Part shown: positions 24,943-33,459 of the stretch, piece by piece
How positions within the stretch are numbered: the stretch's first letter is position 1
Layout: each line of letters starts with the position of its first letter
Assembly (NCBI RefSeq): GCF_014636865.1
Contig: NZ_BMER01000001.1
Coordinates: 1,042,718-1,106,717 of the forward strand
Direction: 5' to 3'
Source: Parapedobacter pyrenivorans
Lineage (GTDB): Bacteria; Bacteroidota; Bacteroidia; Sphingobacteriales; Sphingobacteriaceae
DNA: 64,000 bases
The notes under the pieces: model-generated
Databases searched by the model: none
The model's input: only the letters and a program-made list of their open reading frames with translations
Told to the model about the DNA's origin: nothing
Position numbers and translations under genes: made by a program

Positions 24943-26427
24943 ATGAAAACGTTCAAAACAATGAAAGCGAGCAACTTGCTGGGTTTACTGATGACCACTG
25001 CTGCATTATTGGCAGCAGGGTGCAACAAGAAGTTGGATCTCACACCGCAATCCGATTATAATACCGAAGATTTCTATAAGACGGCCAATGATTTCAGGCA
25101 GGCCGTATTCGGCGCTTATGGCGGGCTCCGGTCGGTGCATGGCTTCGACTACCCGATGATGATGGAAAGTCTAAGTGACAATGTGAATACGCTACAGAAT
25201 ACCACCAACAATCCGTTGGCTCGATTCGGCTTTACGGCAGGCGATGACCGTATCCTGGGTGTGTGGTCGGCGTATTGGACCGTCATCAACCGTACGAATA
25301 ATATACTCGACCAGATCGACGGGGGAGATTTTCCGAATGAACTGGTTCGGACGATCATGCGTGGCGAAACACGGTTCATCCGTGGATATTGCTATTTCCA
25401 ACTCGGTTGGATTTTCGGGGGTATGCCCATCATCGACCGGCGGATGAGTGCTGAGGAAATTGCGACTATACCGAGGGCTTCCCAAGCGGAAACCTTTGCA
25501 TTTGCAGTGGCCGACATGGCCGCCGGCGCTGAGGTGCTTCCCGAGCAGCAGGGCGGAGATAACCTGGGGCGGGTTACCAAGTTTGCAGCAAAGGCGATCC
25601 TTGCCCGCGTTCATTTATATGGCAGGGACTACGAAAGTGCCAAACCGCTGCTGGAGGAAATCCTCGCTTATGAGGGCCTTACGCCCTACGAAAATTACGT
25701 GGACTGCTTCGTCAATACGAGGGACAACGGGTCGGAACATGTCTTCCAGATTCAGTATACATCAGGGCTGAATAGTCAGGGGAACCCGTTAGTCTATTCG
25801 CTTGTGCCAGAAAATTTGCGCTCCGAGTTGTTTCCACAGGGCGGTCGATCCACATGGATTGCCGTATCCAATGATTTATATGAGTCATACGACACCGCGG
25901 ATGTGCGTCGTGATTTGACCATCCAGCAAGGATATGCCAGTGGCAATGACGTGGTAGACAGCCTAACGCTTTTATATATCAAATATGCACACGGTACGGT
26001 GCCGCCCAACAAGGAGGACAACGATGTGAATTTCTCCATTGTGCGCATCACCGATGTGCAGTTGATGTATGCCGAGGTGCTGAATGAATTGGGGTATGTT
26101 GCGGACGGCGAAGCATTTGCACTGCTCAACGGGGTGCGGAACCGTGCTGGAGTAGATAGCCTGACGGTATTGGACGCGCCCGACCAAGAAACGTTCCGCG
26201 AAGCGGTCTTCGGGGAGCGACGGCTGGAGTTTGCAGGCGAGGCACTACGGTGGTTCGATATTGTACGCCAGGGCCCTGAAAAGGCTACGGAAATCATGAC
26301 TGCGTTCTTGGCAAGGGCTGAGGAAGGCGGCGGGCAGATCAGCTTTGATGCCAAATACCTCCTGATGCCGATCCCCGCAAGTGAACTGCGTACCAACCCC
26401 ACATTAGCACAAAACCCCGGCTATTAG
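24943..26427 (+). CDS. SusD/RagB family nutrient-binding outer-membrane lipoprotein
   Basis: 494 residues. Lipobox LLAAGC with lipid Cys27, then KKLDLTPQSDYNTEDFYKTANDFRQAVFGAYGGLR as in SusD proteins. RGETRFIRGYCYFQLGWIFGGMPII and RVTKFAAKAILARVHLYG are the conserved helical repeats, and the C-terminus has FGERRLEFAGEALRWFDIVRQG and LLMPIPASELRTNPTLAQNPGY. It forms the surface lid of the preceding SusC (17-bp gap). No glycoside hydrolase, peptidase or regulator gene accompanies this pair, so the substrate is open. Its last codons and stop are inside a terminator stem. Confidence 0.95.
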   Translation: MKTFKTMKASNLLGLLMTTAALLAAGCNKKLDLTPQSDYNTEDFYKTANDFRQAVFGAYGGLRSVHGFDYPMMMESLSDNVNTLQNTTNNPLARFGFTAGDDRILGVWSAYWTVINRTNNILDQIDGGDFPNELVRTIMRGETRFIRGYCYFQLGWIFGGMPIIDRRMSAEEIATIPRASQAETFAFAVADMAAGAEVLPEQQGGDNLGRVTKFAAKAILARVHLYGRDYESAKPLLEEILAYEGLTPYENYVDCFVNTRDNGSEHVFQIQYTSGLNSQGNPLVYSLVPENLRSELFPQGGRSTWIAVSNDLYESYDTADVRRDLTIQQGYASGNDVVDSLTLLYIKYAHGTVPPNKEDNDVNFSIVRITDVQLMYAEVLNELGYVADGEAFALLNGVRNRAGVDSLTVLDAPDQETFREAVFGERRLEFAGEALRWFDIVRQGPEKATEIMTAFLARAEEGGGQISFDAKYLLMPIPASELRTNPTLAQNPGY

Positions 26428-26437
26428 CCGGGGTTTT
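26411..26437. terminator. Bidirectional terminator between susD and typA
   Basis: Twelve-pair perfect stem, AAAACCCCGGCT (26411-26422) and AGCCGGGGTTTT (26426-26437), with a three-base loop. A-run and T-run on opposite sides allow action in both directions. The left arm encodes the end of SusD and the stem contains its TAG; the convergent typA gene ends 9 bp further on. Confidence 0.85.
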
Positions 26438-26445
26438 GTTTCCAG

Positions 26446-28251
26446 TTACTGGAATTTCTTGGCATTTATCTTCCGCTCGTTTTCCGTGAGGTAAATCTTG
26501 CGGAGGCGGATACTCTTGGGTGTTACCTCGATGTATTCATCGGCCTGGATGTATTCCATCGACTCTTCGAGTGAGAACTTGATGGCCGGTGCGATGCGTA
26601 CGTTGTCATCACTGCCGGATGCCCGCATGTTGGTCAGTTGCTTGCCTTTCACAAGGTTAATCACCAAATCATTATCGCGGATATGCTCGCCCACAATCTG
26701 CCCTTCGTAGATATCCACGCCCGGGTCTACGAAGAAACGCCCGCGGTCTTGCAACTTATCGATGGAGTAGGCCGTTGTCTGCCCTTTTTCCATGGATATC
26801 AATACGCCGGCCATCCGGCCAGGGATGGTGCCTTTCCAAGGTTCGTAGGCTTTGAAGCGGTGTGCAATTACCGCCTCGCCCGAAGTGGCGGTAAGCACGT
26901 TGTTGCGCAGGCCGATGATGCCGCGTGCGGGAATGTCGAATTCGAGGTGCTGCATGTCCCCTTTGGTTTCCATGATCAGCAACTCGCCTTTACGCTGTGT
27001 TACCAGCTCGATTACCTTGCCCGATACTTCGGCAGGGACATCCACGACCAACACCTCTATGGGTTCGCATTTCACCCCATCAATTTCCTTCACAATGACC
27101 TGCGGCTGGCCTACTTGCAGCTCATACCCTTCGCGGCGCATGGTTTCAATCAACACAGACAAGTGAAGGATACCCCGACCATACACGAGATAGGAATCCG
27201 GCGAGTCGGTTTGAACGACCTTTAAGGCCAGGTTTTTCTCCATTTCCTTATAGAGGCGTTCTTGGAGGTGACGTGACGTCACAAATTTGCCTTCCTTGCC
27301 AAAGAACGGGGAATTATTGATGGTAAAGAGCATGTTCATGGTCGGCTCATCGATGTGGATGACCTCCAGTTGCTCGGGGTTTTCGAAGTCTGCCAGGGTA
27401 TCGCCAATGTCAAAGCCCTCAATGCCTACCACGGCACAGATATCGCCCGCCTTTAGTTCCTGTACCTTTACGCGGCCCAGCCCTTCAAAGGTGTGCAGTT
27501 CTTTCACGCGCGATTTCACAATTTTACCATCGCGCTTTACTAAAGAAACAGGTTGGTTTTCCTTGATGACACCCCGGGCCACACGGCCAATGGCAATGCG
27601 TCCAACAAAAGAAGAATAATCCAACGAGGTGACCTGCATTTGCAGGGTGCCTTCAGCATACGGTGCTGGGGGAATATGCTCCAAAATGGCTTCCAGCAGC
27701 GGTGTAAAATCCTCCGCGGGCTGTTTCCAATCGGTTCCCATCCAACCTTGTTTGGAGGACCCGTACAATACCGGGAAGTCCAGCTGCTCTTCGGTGGCAT
27801 CCAGATTGAAGAACAATTCGAATACCGCTTCGTAAACCTCATCGGGGCGGCAATTTTCCTTATCGACCTTGTTGACCACAACGATCGGCTTCAAGCCCAG
27901 TGCCAGGGCCTTCTGAGTTACGAAACGAGTTTGTGGCATGGGGCCCTCAAAGGCATCGACGAGTAGGATGACGCCGTCGGCCATCTTTAATACACGTTCT
28001 ACTTCACCGCCGAAATCGGCGTGGCCCGGTGTATCGATGATATTTATTTTTACGTCTTTATACCTTACAGATACGTTTTTGGAAACAATGGTGATGCCGC
28101 GTTCACGTTCCAAGTCGTTATTGTCCAGTATGAGTTCACCGGCTTGCTCGTTCTCCCGAAAGAGGTTGGTGAAGTGGAGAATTTTGTCTACCAAGGTGGT
28201 TTTGCCGTGGTCTACGTGCGCGATAATCGCGATGTTTCTGATTTTCTGCAT
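26446..28251 (-). CDS. typA: TypA/BipA ribosome-binding translational GTPase
   Basis: 601 residues from the ATG at 28249-28251 ([20 protein letters not shown]), which matches the family N-terminus; an in-frame extension of 17 codons is spurious. GTPase motifs: AHVDHGKTT (G1), ERGITI (G2), [12 protein letters not shown] (G3) and NKVDKENC (G4). Then EF-G-like domains II, III and V and the BipA-specific C-terminal domain ([26 protein letters not shown]). It assists ribosome assembly and translation under stress. Monocistronic, with a TACCTTTG box 31 bp upstream. Confidence 0.97.
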   Translation of the reverse strand: MQKIRNIAIIAHVDHGKTTLVDKILHFTNLFRENEQAGELILDNNDLERERGITIVSKNVSVRYKDVKINIIDTPGHADFGGEVERVLKMADGVILLVDAFEGPMPQTRFVTQKALALGLKPIVVVNKVDKENCRPDEVYEAVFELFFNLDATEEQLDFPVLYGSSKQGWMGTDWKQPAEDFTPLLEAILEHIPPAPYAEGTLQMQVTSLDYSSFVGRIAIGRVARGVIKENQPVSLVKRDGKIVKSRVKELHTFEGLGRVKVQELKAGDICAVVGIEGFDIGDTLADFENPEQLEVIHIDEPTMNMLFTINNSPFFGKEGKFVTSRHLQERLYKEMEKNLALKVVQTDSPDSYLVYGRGILHLSVLIETMRREGYELQVGQPQVIVKEIDGVKCEPIEVLVVDVPAEVSGKVIELVTQRKGELLIMETKGDMQHLEFDIPARGIIGLRNNVLTATSGEAVIAHRFKAYEPWKGTIPGRMAGVLISMEKGQTTAYSIDKLQDRGRFFVDPGVDIYEGQIVGEHIRDNDLVINLVKGKQLTNMRASGSDDNVRIAPAIKFSLEESMEYIQADEYIEVTPKSIRLRKIYLTENERKINAKKFQ

Positions 28252-28282
28252 CCCGTAAGGGTATTTATTAAAATTGAGGGTG

Positions 28283-28290
28283 CAAAGGTA
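28283..28290 (-). promoter_or_regulatory. -7 promoter element of typA
   Basis: Minus-strand TACCTTTG, matching TAnnTTTG, 31 bp before the typA ATG. No clear -33 box. Confidence 0.5.
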
Positions 28291-28348
28291 CGGAAAATCC
28301 ATTAAAATGTGCTAGGCTAATGAATTTTTGTTTGGAGGTTAGATGCTG

Positions 28349-28930
28349 TTAACCGTTGTTTTCGATTTGGATATCGTATTTGTCCAGAAGGCCCGATAGG
28401 CCAAAAATGGCGAATTTTGCTTTTTTGATTCGATTTCTTTCCGGATCTATGGAATAGTTGTAGGAAGTCCGGAAGTCGGCTCTTTCGATGTTGGTATTGT
28501 CAAATGTGGCCCCAGTCAGGTCGCAATGGTCAAACACGGCACTGGCCAGGTCGCAGTCCGCAAAATCGACTTCCCGTAGCTGTGAATTTTTGAAAATGGT
28601 TTTTTTGATTTTTGTTTTATAGAACGAAGAATGATTAAGCTGGCAGTTGTCGAAGGAAAAGGAAAGGCCAAAAGGAATGCAAGAGTCAAATCGAAGGCCC
28701 AACATTTTGCAATCTTTGAATCGGATATCCCGTAATCCGGTCTGGACCAATGCTGTCAAACTTAAATTGCAGCCGATGAAGCTGCAGTCAGTAAACGTAG
28801 ATCCGGAAAGTGTGCTATCCGAAAAATCACAGTGGTTGAAAAGGCAATTTTCATATTCGCCGTGGGGCAATGGTTGTTGTTTGAAGTTGTTTCTATCGAA
28901 CGTTCTATCTTGTACGTAAGTTTCGTGCAT
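28349..28930 (-). CDS. Pentapeptide-repeat protein
   Basis: 193 residues dominated by A(D/N)LXX-type pentapeptides (ENCLFNHCDFSDSTLSGSTF, LREVDFADCDLASAVFDHCD, LTGATFDNTNIERADF), which fold as a right-handed quadrilateral beta-helix. Some relatives (Qnr, McbG, MfpA) mimic DNA and protect gyrase, but length and sequence alone do not place this protein in that group. No signal peptide, so cytosolic. Downstream of, but not clearly co-transcribed with, the kbl-VOC unit (35-bp gap, same strand). Confidence 0.85.
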   Translation of the reverse strand: MHETYVQDRTFDRNNFKQQPLPHGEYENCLFNHCDFSDSTLSGSTFTDCSFIGCNLSLTALVQTGLRDIRFKDCKMLGLRFDSCIPFGLSFSFDNCQLNHSSFYKTKIKKTIFKNSQLREVDFADCDLASAVFDHCDLTGATFDNTNIERADFRTSYNYSIDPERNRIKKAKFAIFGLSGLLDKYDIQIENNG

Positions 28931-28965
28931 TGGGGGGTGTACGTTATTTCCGGTGTAAGGTGGGG

Positions 28966-29325
28966 CTAGGGTATGGCTTGTCCGAATGTCAGCAGATTAT
29001 TGTCGGGGTCGAGCATCGAAAATTCCTGCTGTCCCCATGGTTTGGTCTGCAGCTGCCCTGCGGGATGTATCGGTAATCTGTTATCCAACATGAACTGATA
29101 CAATCCGCCAATATCATCGGTGCGGATATAAATCATGCCGTAATTTTCTTTCGGGTCGAGTTCCTTAAACTCGAAAAAATGGATTTGTATGCGGTCTTTC
29201 TGTACCATGAGGTAACCGTCGTAGTCAGCATTCCCAAATTCCTGAAAACTGAGCTTGTTCACGTAGAAGTCTCTGGTCCGGGCTTTATCCCGCATCGGTA
29301 GTTTGGGATTGATATCGGTTAGCAT
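28966..29325 (-). CDS. VOC family protein (bleomycin-resistance-like), coupled to kbl
   Basis: 119 residues with VOC motifs: [31 protein letters not shown] at the N-terminus, [11 protein letters not shown] in the middle and [20 protein letters not shown] at the end. The layout matches bleomycin-binding-type VOC proteins, but bleomycin binding cannot be claimed. Its start overlaps the end of kbl by 7 bp, giving translational coupling, which hints at a metabolic rather than a resistance role. Confidence 0.82.
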   Translation of the reverse strand: MLTDINPKLPMRDKARTRDFYVNKLSFQEFGNADYDGYLMVQKDRIQIHFFEFKELDPKENYGMIYIRTDDIGGLYQFMLDNRLPIHPAGQLQTKPWGQQEFSMLDPDNNLLTFGQAIP

Positions 29326-30506
29326 ACGCCCAGCTCCTTTCCTACCTTCGTGAATGCGGCGATGGCCTTATCCAGGTGATGCTGCTCATGTGCGGCGGAT
29401 AGCTGGACCCGGATACGGGCCTTGCCTTGGGGTACTACCGGATAATAGAAGCCGATTACATAGATGCCTTCAGCCAGCATCTTGGCCGCAAACTCCTGTG
29501 CCAGCGGTGCGTCATACAACATCACGGGTACGATAGGGTGTGCACCGGGCTTGATATCGAAACCAGCAGCTGTCATCTTTTCCCGGAAATATTTAGTATT
29601 GTATTCCAATTTATCGCGCAGTTCGGTGGTCTCGCTAAGCATATCGAGTACAGCGATAGATGCCCCCGCAATGGCCGGCGCGAGCGTGTTGGAAAACAGG
29701 TAGGGGCGAGAGCGCTGCCGCAGCATGTCAATGATTTCCTTTCTGCCTGAGGTAAATCCGCCGGAAGCGCCGCCCAGTGCCTTGCCCAACGTGCTGGTAA
29801 TAATGTCTACACGGTCCATCACACCGTGCAGCTCGTGTGTACCCCGGCCGGTCTTGCCGATGAAGCCCGTGCAATGCGACTCGTCGATCATGACAAGTGC
29901 CTCGTACTTATCGGCCAGATCGCAGATCCTGTCTAAAGGGGCGACACTGCCGTCCATCGAAAATGCACCATCGGTAACGATGATGCGATGACGGGCTCCC
30001 TGTGCGGCCTTGAGTTGCTCCTCCAGATCGGTCATGTCGCAGTTCTTATAACGAAAACGCTGGGCCTTACAGAGCCGCACGCCATCGATGATGGAGGCGT
30101 GGTTGAGTTCGTCGGATATGATGGCGTCGTCAGCGCCAAGCAAAGGTTCGAATACGCCGCCGTTGGCGTCGAACGCTGCGGCATAGAGAATGGTTTCTTC
30201 TGTGCCTAAGAAGGCTGAAATTTTAGCCTCCAATGTTTTATGGATATCTTGCGTACCGCAGATGAAGCGCACCGATGACATCCCATAGCCGTGCGTGTCA
30301 ATGGTACGTTTGGCCGCCTCGATCACCTTGGGGTGCGAGGAGAGACCCAAATAGTTGTTTGCGCAGAAATTGATGACTTCGTCGCCGCTTTCTATCCGGA
30401 TGTCCGCCCCTTGAGGCGTCACAATAACGCGTTCATTTTTATATAAGCCTGCATCTTTGATGGCTTGCAGTTCCTGCAGGAGCACGGGCTGGAGGGTCTT
30501 GTACAT
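29319..30506 (-). CDS. kbl: Glycine C-acetyltransferase (2-amino-3-ketobutyrate CoA ligase)
   Basis: 395 residues of the alpha-oxoamine synthase family, PLP-dependent. It splits 2-amino-3-oxobutanoate (from threonine via Tdh) with CoA to glycine and acetyl-CoA. The PLP lysine is Lys242 in [13 protein letters not shown]; other family segments are [44 protein letters not shown] and [18 protein letters not shown]. Kbl is preferred over 8-amino-7-oxononanoate or 5-aminolevulinate synthase by length and the SVRFICGTQ form. The tdh gene is not in the window. Confidence 0.92.
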   Translation of the reverse strand: MYKTLQPVLLQELQAIKDAGLYKNERVIVTPQGADIRIESGDEVINFCANNYLGLSSHPKVIEAAKRTIDTHGYGMSSVRFICGTQDIHKTLEAKISAFLGTEETILYAAAFDANGGVFEPLLGADDAIISDELNHASIIDGVRLCKAQRFRYKNCDMTDLEEQLKAAQGARHRIIVTDGAFSMDGSVAPLDRICDLADKYEALVMIDESHCTGFIGKTGRGTHELHGVMDRVDIITSTLGKALGGASGGFTSGRKEIIDMLRQRSRPYLFSNTLAPAIAGASIAVLDMLSETTELRDKLEYNTKYFREKMTAAGFDIKPGAHPIVPVMLYDAPLAQEFAAKMLAEGIYVIGFYYPVVPQGKARIRVQLSAAHEQHHLDKAIAAFTKVGKELGVC

Positions 30507-30555
30507 GTTTAAAACGTAAAGTTAAAAGATGACAATTGGATACCGGTAGCAAAAA

Positions 30556-30581
30556 TAAGGTTTTTATGCATAAAAACCTTA
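30556..30581. promoter_or_regulatory. 26-bp perfect palindrome upstream of kbl
   Basis: TAAGGTTTTTATG followed by its exact reverse complement, with no spacer, centred 62 bp before the kbl start codon. Likely an operator for kbl. It is adjacent to an 11-bp tandem array. T-runs are internal to the arms, which makes a terminator less likely. Confidence 0.5.
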
Positions 30582-30600
30582 CCTATTCCGTACGCGGTAT

Positions 30601-30787
30601 ACTAGCTATCTACTAATAGCCTGGTCGATACAAAGGTGAAAGCCAAGGATACTTCAGTATTATGAGTCTGGATATCTACTGGACCTTTACTGAGGATTTA
30701 CTGGATATATACTGGATTAACACTGGATATATACTAGGTAACTACTGATTCATTTCTGCATATCAAACAGGCCACGACTACCTAACA
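30601..30787. repeat. 11-bp phased degenerate tandem array (about 17 units)
   Basis: Consecutive 11-mers in one register: ACTAGCTATCT and ACTAATAGCCT, four diverged units, then from 30667 TCTGGATATCT, ACTGGACCTTT, ACTGAGGATTT, ACTGGATATAT, ACTGGATTAAC, ACTGGATATAT, ACTAGGTAACT, ACTGATTCATT and TCTGCATATCA, with a last in-phase ACTACCTAACA at 30777. Consensus ACTGGATATWT. It fills most of the 335-bp gap 30507-30841 between divergent kbl and the unknown gene. The period is about one helical turn, so a protein binding each unit would line one face of the DNA. Confidence 0.75.
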
Positions 30788-30829
30788 TGCAGAAATACCA
30801 CGGTGCTTTAGAAACCTTATCAAAAACGC

Positions 30830-30837
30830 TACCTTTG
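30830..30837 (+). promoter_or_regulatory. -7 promoter element abutting the start codon at 30842
   Basis: TACCTTTG ends only 4 bases before the ATG, so the transcript should be leaderless or nearly so. Confidence 0.55.
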
Positions 30838-30841
30838 CGCC

Positions 30842-32155
30842 ATGGCAAGGGAAATCTACGAAACCAAGCGTAAGGCGTTAAAAATCAACCTCAACGAAGA
30901 AATATACGGCACATTTGCGGAAATCGGCGCGGGGCAGGAGGTAGCCCGTAATTTTTTCAATGCAGGTGCGGCATCCGGTACGATCGCCAAAACCATTTCG
31001 GCTTACGACATGGCATTCAGTGACGCGATCTATGGTGCGGAGGATTCGGGCAGGTATGTAAGCCGTTCGCGCTTGCGAAAAATGCTTGCGCACGAATATG
31101 AACTGCTTACCGAAAGGCTCGTCGGTGATAAATATCGGAATAAGCGACTGTTTGCATTTGCCAATACCGTTTCGGCACTCAATTTCAATAAAACGAATGA
31201 GCCCCACGGCTGGATTGGCCTATGGTTCCAACATGAAGTGGGCGGTGCACCAAACGAGATTATCTTCCACGTGCGGCTGTTGGATAGCGACAACCTGTTG
31301 CAGCAAAAGGTGCTGGGCATCCTGGGTGTGAGCCTCGTTTTTGCAGCCTATTATTATACCCGGGATGTGCAGACGATGATCGAATCGTTGGCGGATAACC
31401 TCTCGCCCGGCTCGGTGGAGATCGATCTGGTGAAAATCAATGGTCCTGTTTTCAAGGACGTGAATGAGCGACTGATTAACCTTTATCTCATTGCCAAGGG
31501 GTTTTCCAAGGTGGCTATTTTCAATCCGGAAGGCTTAGCCTACCAAAGCAAGGATTTCCTGTATAAAAAGGACATTATGATCTTGCGCACAAAATATCGG
31601 CAGAAATCGAACCCCAACTTTGACCTGTTTAATCTAGCTGTAGAACAGTTTAAGCGCAATCTAGGCATCAAGGACGATAATTTGGTGGTGATGATTGAAG
31701 TGCTCATGAGCAACGTGCTTGATAGTGCGCCGCAGTTTACCCCCGAAGATCTGCAATATTTCGCCGAGCGAGCCGAATACCTTTGCAGCACGGGCAACCA
31801 CATCCTAGTGTCCAATTTTACACGCAACCATTACCTGGCAGAGTACCTGGCGCAATTCAAGCCGCGTAATGTCGGTATCTCCACCAACATCTCCAACCTA
31901 AGCAATGTGTTCAACTCCAAGCAGTATACGAAGGGTAACTATGCCGATGAACTCCTAGCTTATGTAAGTGGTTTGTTTAGCAAGAATGTGAAGCTGTATG
32001 CCTATCCATACCTTCACAAGCCGGATAATCAGATCATTACTACTGCTAATATGCCCGTATCGGAGGATGCGCGGCCATTATTCGACTTTCTCGTCAAAAA
32101 TCACTATATTATCGACATCGAAGGGTACGACGAACGGCATGTCAAGACCGTTTGA
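30842..32155 (+). CDS. Conserved cytosolic protein of unknown function
   Basis: 437 residues, no signal peptide or membrane segment. The N-terminus (MAREIYETKRKALKINL, IYGTFAEIGAGQEVARNFFNAG) and YVSRSRLRKMLAHEYELLTERL are strongly conserved-looking in Bacteroidota as I recall them. Database labels such as TonB receptor or nicotinate-nucleotide adenylyltransferase are seen on relatives, but there is no signal sequence, no plug motif and no HxGH nucleotidyltransferase motif, so I do not accept them. A promoter box abuts the ATG. idi follows after 48 bp on the same strand and may be co-transcribed. Confidence 0.85.
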   Translation: MAREIYETKRKALKINLNEEIYGTFAEIGAGQEVARNFFNAGAASGTIAKTISAYDMAFSDAIYGAEDSGRYVSRSRLRKMLAHEYELLTERLVGDKYRNKRLFAFANTVSALNFNKTNEPHGWIGLWFQHEVGGAPNEIIFHVRLLDSDNLLQQKVLGILGVSLVFAAYYYTRDVQTMIESLADNLSPGSVEIDLVKINGPVFKDVNERLINLYLIAKGFSKVAIFNPEGLAYQSKDFLYKKDIMILRTKYRQKSNPNFDLFNLAVEQFKRNLGIKDDNLVVMIEVLMSNVLDSAPQFTPEDLQYFAERAEYLCSTGNHILVSNFTRNHYLAEYLAQFKPRNVGISTNISNLSNVFNSKQYTKGNYADELLAYVSGLFSKNVKLYAYPYLHKPDNQIITTANMPVSEDARPLFDFLVKNHYIIDIEGYDERHVKTV

Positions 32156-32203
32156 TGATACGGGTATAAGGAATCGGCGAATAAAAATGAGGAAATAGAA
32201 AGA

Positions 32204-32716
32204 ATGACCGAAGAATACGTCATATTGGTCGATGAGAGCGACCGCAGCGTAGGAACAATGGAAAAGATGGCAGCACATCAGCAAGGTTTGCTGCATAGGG
32301 CCATCAGTGTATTCGTATTGGATAGCGATGGCCGATTGTTGCTTCAGCAACGGGCTGCGCATAAGTATCATAGTGCCGGCCTGTGGACCAACACCTGTTG
32401 CAGCCACCCGGCTCCCGGCGAAACTGCGGCAGATGCTGCCCATCGGCGATTGCGGCAAGAGATGGGTATGGAGGTCCCGCTGGAATTTGCGTTTACGTTC
32501 AAATACCGGGCTGGTTTTGACAATGGCTTGGTGGAACATGAAGTAGATCATGTATTTATCGGATACACCAGCCATGCGCCTGTGATCAATCCCGAGGAAG
32601 TGGCTGATTATCGCTGGCTAAGCCTTCCGGAGATCGAACGCGAGCTAGCGAACAACCCCGATGCCTATACGCCCTGGTTTAAGATCATCTATCGGAAAAT
32701 CTTCGCCCGGATTTAG
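32204..32716 (+). CDS. idi: Isopentenyl-diphosphate delta-isomerase, type I
   Basis: 170 residues. Interconverts IPP and DMAPP for isoprenoid synthesis (menaquinone, carotenoids). A Nudix-fold enzyme with the Idi signature WTNTCCSHPAPGE at 61-73, which supplies the catalytic Cys (66) and a metal-binding His, then AAHRRLRQEMGM (Nudix helix variant) and FDNGLVEHEVDHVFIG with the metal-binding EHEVDH. Cytosolic. Same strand as the unknown gene 48 bp upstream. Confidence 0.95.
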   Translation: MTEEYVILVDESDRSVGTMEKMAAHQQGLLHRAISVFVLDSDGRLLLQQRAAHKYHSAGLWTNTCCSHPAPGETAADAAHRRLRQEMGMEVPLEFAFTFKYRAGFDNGLVEHEVDHVFIGYTSHAPVINPEEVADYRWLSLPEIERELANNPDAYTPWFKIIYRKIFARI

Positions 32717-32755
32717 TCTGTAACAAAGCAACACAGATAAGGGCTGTTGCCCCGA

Positions 32756-33322
32756 TCAATGCAGCCGCTTCGTCAATTGCTCTTCCACCGCTTTGTAAAC
32801 CTGCAATGGCTTTTGATAGCGCCAGTTTAACTCATCAAGTACGCCACCGAAACTGATGTAGTAGTCGATATTGCTTGTTTTGAATTCGTCAATGACGTGA
32901 TCGCGAAAGTTGACGCCAGCAATCCAACCATCTTCGATGTCATGGAACCATTCCTCGTAATAACAATCATCCGAAGCATGAAAATTCAGCACATTTTCAC
33001 CGATGAGGATGAATTTATGAACGCCGGCGTTGATCATGATGTCTATAACTTCGCGTTTGAGTAACATGACGTCATTATATATTGCATCGTTCCACTCGCC
33101 GATCAATTCTATAATGGCATAACCCCGTTGGTAATCGGCAAAGAGTATTTTGAGGTACAGCGTAGTGGAACCAAAGCTATCCCACTGGGGATGCAATAGG
33201 AAATTGTAAATCTGCTTGTCAAACTCAAATTCATTGTACTCCACGCCATAAAACGGGGACAATTCGTCTTCGGCGGCGATGTAATCATCTCTCCAGCGGT
33301 AATATGGCTCTATCTCGTGCAT
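32756..33322 (-). CDS. Conserved hypothetical protein
   Basis: 188 residues, acidic and rich in aromatics (YYRWRDDYIAAEDELSPFYGVEYNEFEFD; FHASDDCYYEEWFHDIEDGW). No signal peptide or membrane segment. LYLKILFADYQRGYAIIELIGEWNDAIYNDVMLLKREVIDIMINAGVHKFILIGENVLNF reads like an alternating alpha/beta fold. I recognise no family or active site. Stands alone; convergent with idi. Confidence 0.75.
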   Translation of the reverse strand: MHEIEPYYRWRDDYIAAEDELSPFYGVEYNEFEFDKQIYNFLLHPQWDSFGSTTLYLKILFADYQRGYAIIELIGEWNDAIYNDVMLLKREVIDIMINAGVHKFILIGENVLNFHASDDCYYEEWFHDIEDGWIAGVNFRDHVIDEFKTSNIDYYISFGGVLDELNWRYQKPLQVYKAVEEQLTKRLH

Positions 33323-33459
33323 CGCTTTCGACTATTTTTTTACAAAAATGAGAATATTCCATGATAACCTAAAAAGGTGTGTGTGAATATTGTAAATTTT
33401 GGGCGCTGGCAGTGGAAAATGCTAGAAACTATTTAATTTAGCGCCTGTTATCTAAGGAT

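Noticed and set aside
25794-26402. 202-residue minus-strand frame inside susD 2
   Set aside because: Ser-rich shadow of a gene with complete SusD motifs.
28349-28930. Qnr-type quinolone-resistance gene
   Set aside because: Pentapeptide repeats alone are not diagnostic; the protein is shorter than Qnr proteins and I see no Qnr-specific loops.
30601-30787. CRISPR array
   Set aside because: Units are 11 bp, contiguous and without spacers, and no cas gene is present.
30842-32155. TonB-dependent receptor or nicotinate-nucleotide adenylyltransferase
   Set aside because: No signal peptide, plug or barrel, and no HxGH or similar nucleotidyltransferase motif; kept as unknown.
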